Shown here: in pieces, positions 62,708-64,000 of the stretch
Position numbering within the stretch: position 1 is the first letter of the stretch
How the letters are laid out: every line of letters starts with the position of its first letter
NCBI RefSeq assembly: GCF_018881655.1
Contig: NZ_JACVPX010000005.1
Span: 1 to 64,000, forward strand
DNA from: Polynucleobacter sp. Tro8-14-1
Lineage (GTDB): Bacteria > Pseudomonadota > Gammaproteobacteria > Burkholderiales > Burkholderiaceae
Direction: 5' to 3'
Length of the DNA stretch: 64,000 nt
Program-made: the position numbers and the translations under genes
The notes under the pieces: generated by a model
Seen by the model: the letters and a program-made list of their open reading frames with translations, nothing else
The model's database searches: none
What the model was told of the DNA's origin: nothing

Positions 62708-63943
62708 ATGACTGTTAACTTACCCCTCCCCCAAAAAGCCGAACTAAAGCCTATTAAAGGTTTTGAGATGGGCATCGCCGAAGCTGGTATTAAGAAGGCA
62801 AATCGTAAAGATTTATTGGTAATGACTTTAGCGCCTGGTTCCCAGGTTGCTGGCGTTTTTACTCTAAATCGTTTTTGCGCTGCTCCAGTACAAGTTTGTC
62901 GCGAGCATTTGGCACAAGAGGGTCGAAATGGTGAAATTCGAGCTCTGGTGGTGAATACCGGCAATGCTAATGCTGGGACTGGTGCATCTGGCATGAAGCA
63001 TGCCTTAGAAACCTGCGCAGCTTTGGCTAAGGATCTGAAGATTCATCCAGAGCAGATTCTGCCTTTTTCAACCGGCGTGATTCTTGAGCCGCTCCCGATT
63101 GAGAAAATTATTAGCGCTTTGCCAAGGGCGGTGGCAAACCTTAGCGATGACAATTGGTTTGATGCGGCTGAAGCCATTATGACCACGGATACTCAGCCTA
63201 AAGCCACTTCAGCAACTCTACAAACACCTGCAGGAATGGTGACTATTACTGGTATCTGTAAGGGCGCTGGCATGATTCACCCCAATATGGCAACCATGCT
63301 GGGATTTATTGCTACTGATGCTGGATTTGCACCTGGCCTATTGAGTGGTCTTACTCGTGAGATAGCGGATCTTTCATTTAATGCGATCACTATTGATGGT
63401 GATACATCCACTAATGACTCTTTCATCATTATGGCGACGGGTCAGTCATCAGTGCAAATTCAATCGGCGAACGATCCTAGTTATGTGATCCTACGAGATG
63501 CATTAATTGCACTAGCTAGAAAGCTGGCGCAAATGATTGTGCGCGATGGCGAAGGGGCAACCAAATTTATGACGATCGAAGTGCTTGGTGGAAAGACTTC
63601 TGAGGAGTGCCGCTTGGTTGCTAAGGCAGTTGCCCATTCCCCTTTAGTAAAAACTGCTTTCTTCGCTAGCGACCCTAATTTAGGCCGCATCCTGGCAGCG
63701 ATTGGCTATGCGGGTATCGCTGATTTAGATGTGAATCGCGTACAAATGTGGCTAGGAGATGTTTGGGTTGCTAAAAATGGTGGACGCAACCCTGACTATC
63801 TCGAGGCTGATGGTCAGAGGGTCATGCAGGCTCCAGAAATTACCGTCAAGATTGACTTGGGTCGCGGCAACGCTACACAAACTATGTGGACTTGTGACTT
63901 GTCGCATGACTATGTATCTATTAATGCAGATTACCGCTCATAA
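62708..63943 (+). CDS. argJ: bifunctional ornithine acetyltransferase / N-acetylglutamate synthase
   Basis: [37 protein letters not shown]; start trimmed to MTVNLPLPQ. Confidence 0.96.
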   Translation: MTVNLPLPQKAELKPIKGFEMGIAEAGIKKANRKDLLVMTLAPGSQVAGVFTLNRFCAAPVQVCREHLAQEGRNGEIRALVVNTGNANAGTGASGMKHALETCAALAKDLKIHPEQILPFSTGVILEPLPIEKIISALPRAVANLSDDNWFDAAEAIMTTDTQPKATSATLQTPAGMVTITGICKGAGMIHPNMATMLGFIATDAGFAPGLLSGLTREIADLSFNAITIDGDTSTNDSFIIMATGQSSVQIQSANDPSYVILRDALIALARKLAQMIVRDGEGATKFMTIEVLGGKTSEECRLVAKAVAHSPLVKTAFFASDPNLGRILAAIGYAGIADLDVNRVQMWLGDVWVAKNGGRNPDYLEADGQRVMQAPEITVKIDLGRGNATQTMWTCDLSHDYVSINADYRS

Positions 63944-63958
63944 AAGACTATCCGAAAT

Positions 63959-64000
63959 ATGAATGAAAAATTAGACCGTCTTTTAGACCATCTTGACACT
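63959..64000 (+). CDS. partial CDS (N-terminus only), truncated by window end
   Basis: ATGAATGAAAAATTAGACCGT... = MNEKLDRLLDHLDT, open at window end. Confidence 0.5.
   Translation, partial: MNEKLDRLLDHLDT

Noticed and set aside
1-64000. CRISPR arrays, IS elements, prophage genes, rRNA or intact tRNA
   Set aside because: Looked for regularly spaced repeats, transposase/integrase motifs and complete tRNA cloverleaves by eye; none found beyond the degenerate tRNA-Thr at 8268-8348.

Overview
Bacterial chromosome segment, most likely a Polynucleobacter-like betaproteobacterium (Burkholderiaceae); this assignment is inferred from gene content and order. About 8.4-64 kb is mostly conserved core: rmuC, grxD, prmC-prfA-hemA, ung, M61 protease, dsbC, ubiH-like, ychF, trpEGDC with rpe, apaG, mltA, bioADF/bioB, coq7, the complete dcw cluster (mraZ to ftsZ, then prx and lpxC), secA, an isoquinoline-oxidoreductase-like pair, and argJ. 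The left ~8.3 kb looks accessory: redox/stress genes (FrnE/DsbA-like, a second Coq7-family protein, Rrf2 regulator, Ohr, Dps), several very short ORFs with good ribosome-binding sites, a decayed CHRD-domain gene, and a divergent XRE-HTH / nucleotidyltransferase-fold gene pair. It ends at a degenerate tRNA-Thr(TGT)-like sequence that keeps an intact 3' half and a terminator, as expected at an island boundary. The best candidate for something undescribed is the HTH/NTase module at 5742-8095, with its two distinct inverted-repeat operators, an apparently leaderless NTase promoter and a small ORF. Other leads are the CHRD relic, a GC-rich hairpin after ftsZ, and candidate PhaR and MraZ sites. No rRNA, CRISPR array or recognisable transposase/integrase was found.
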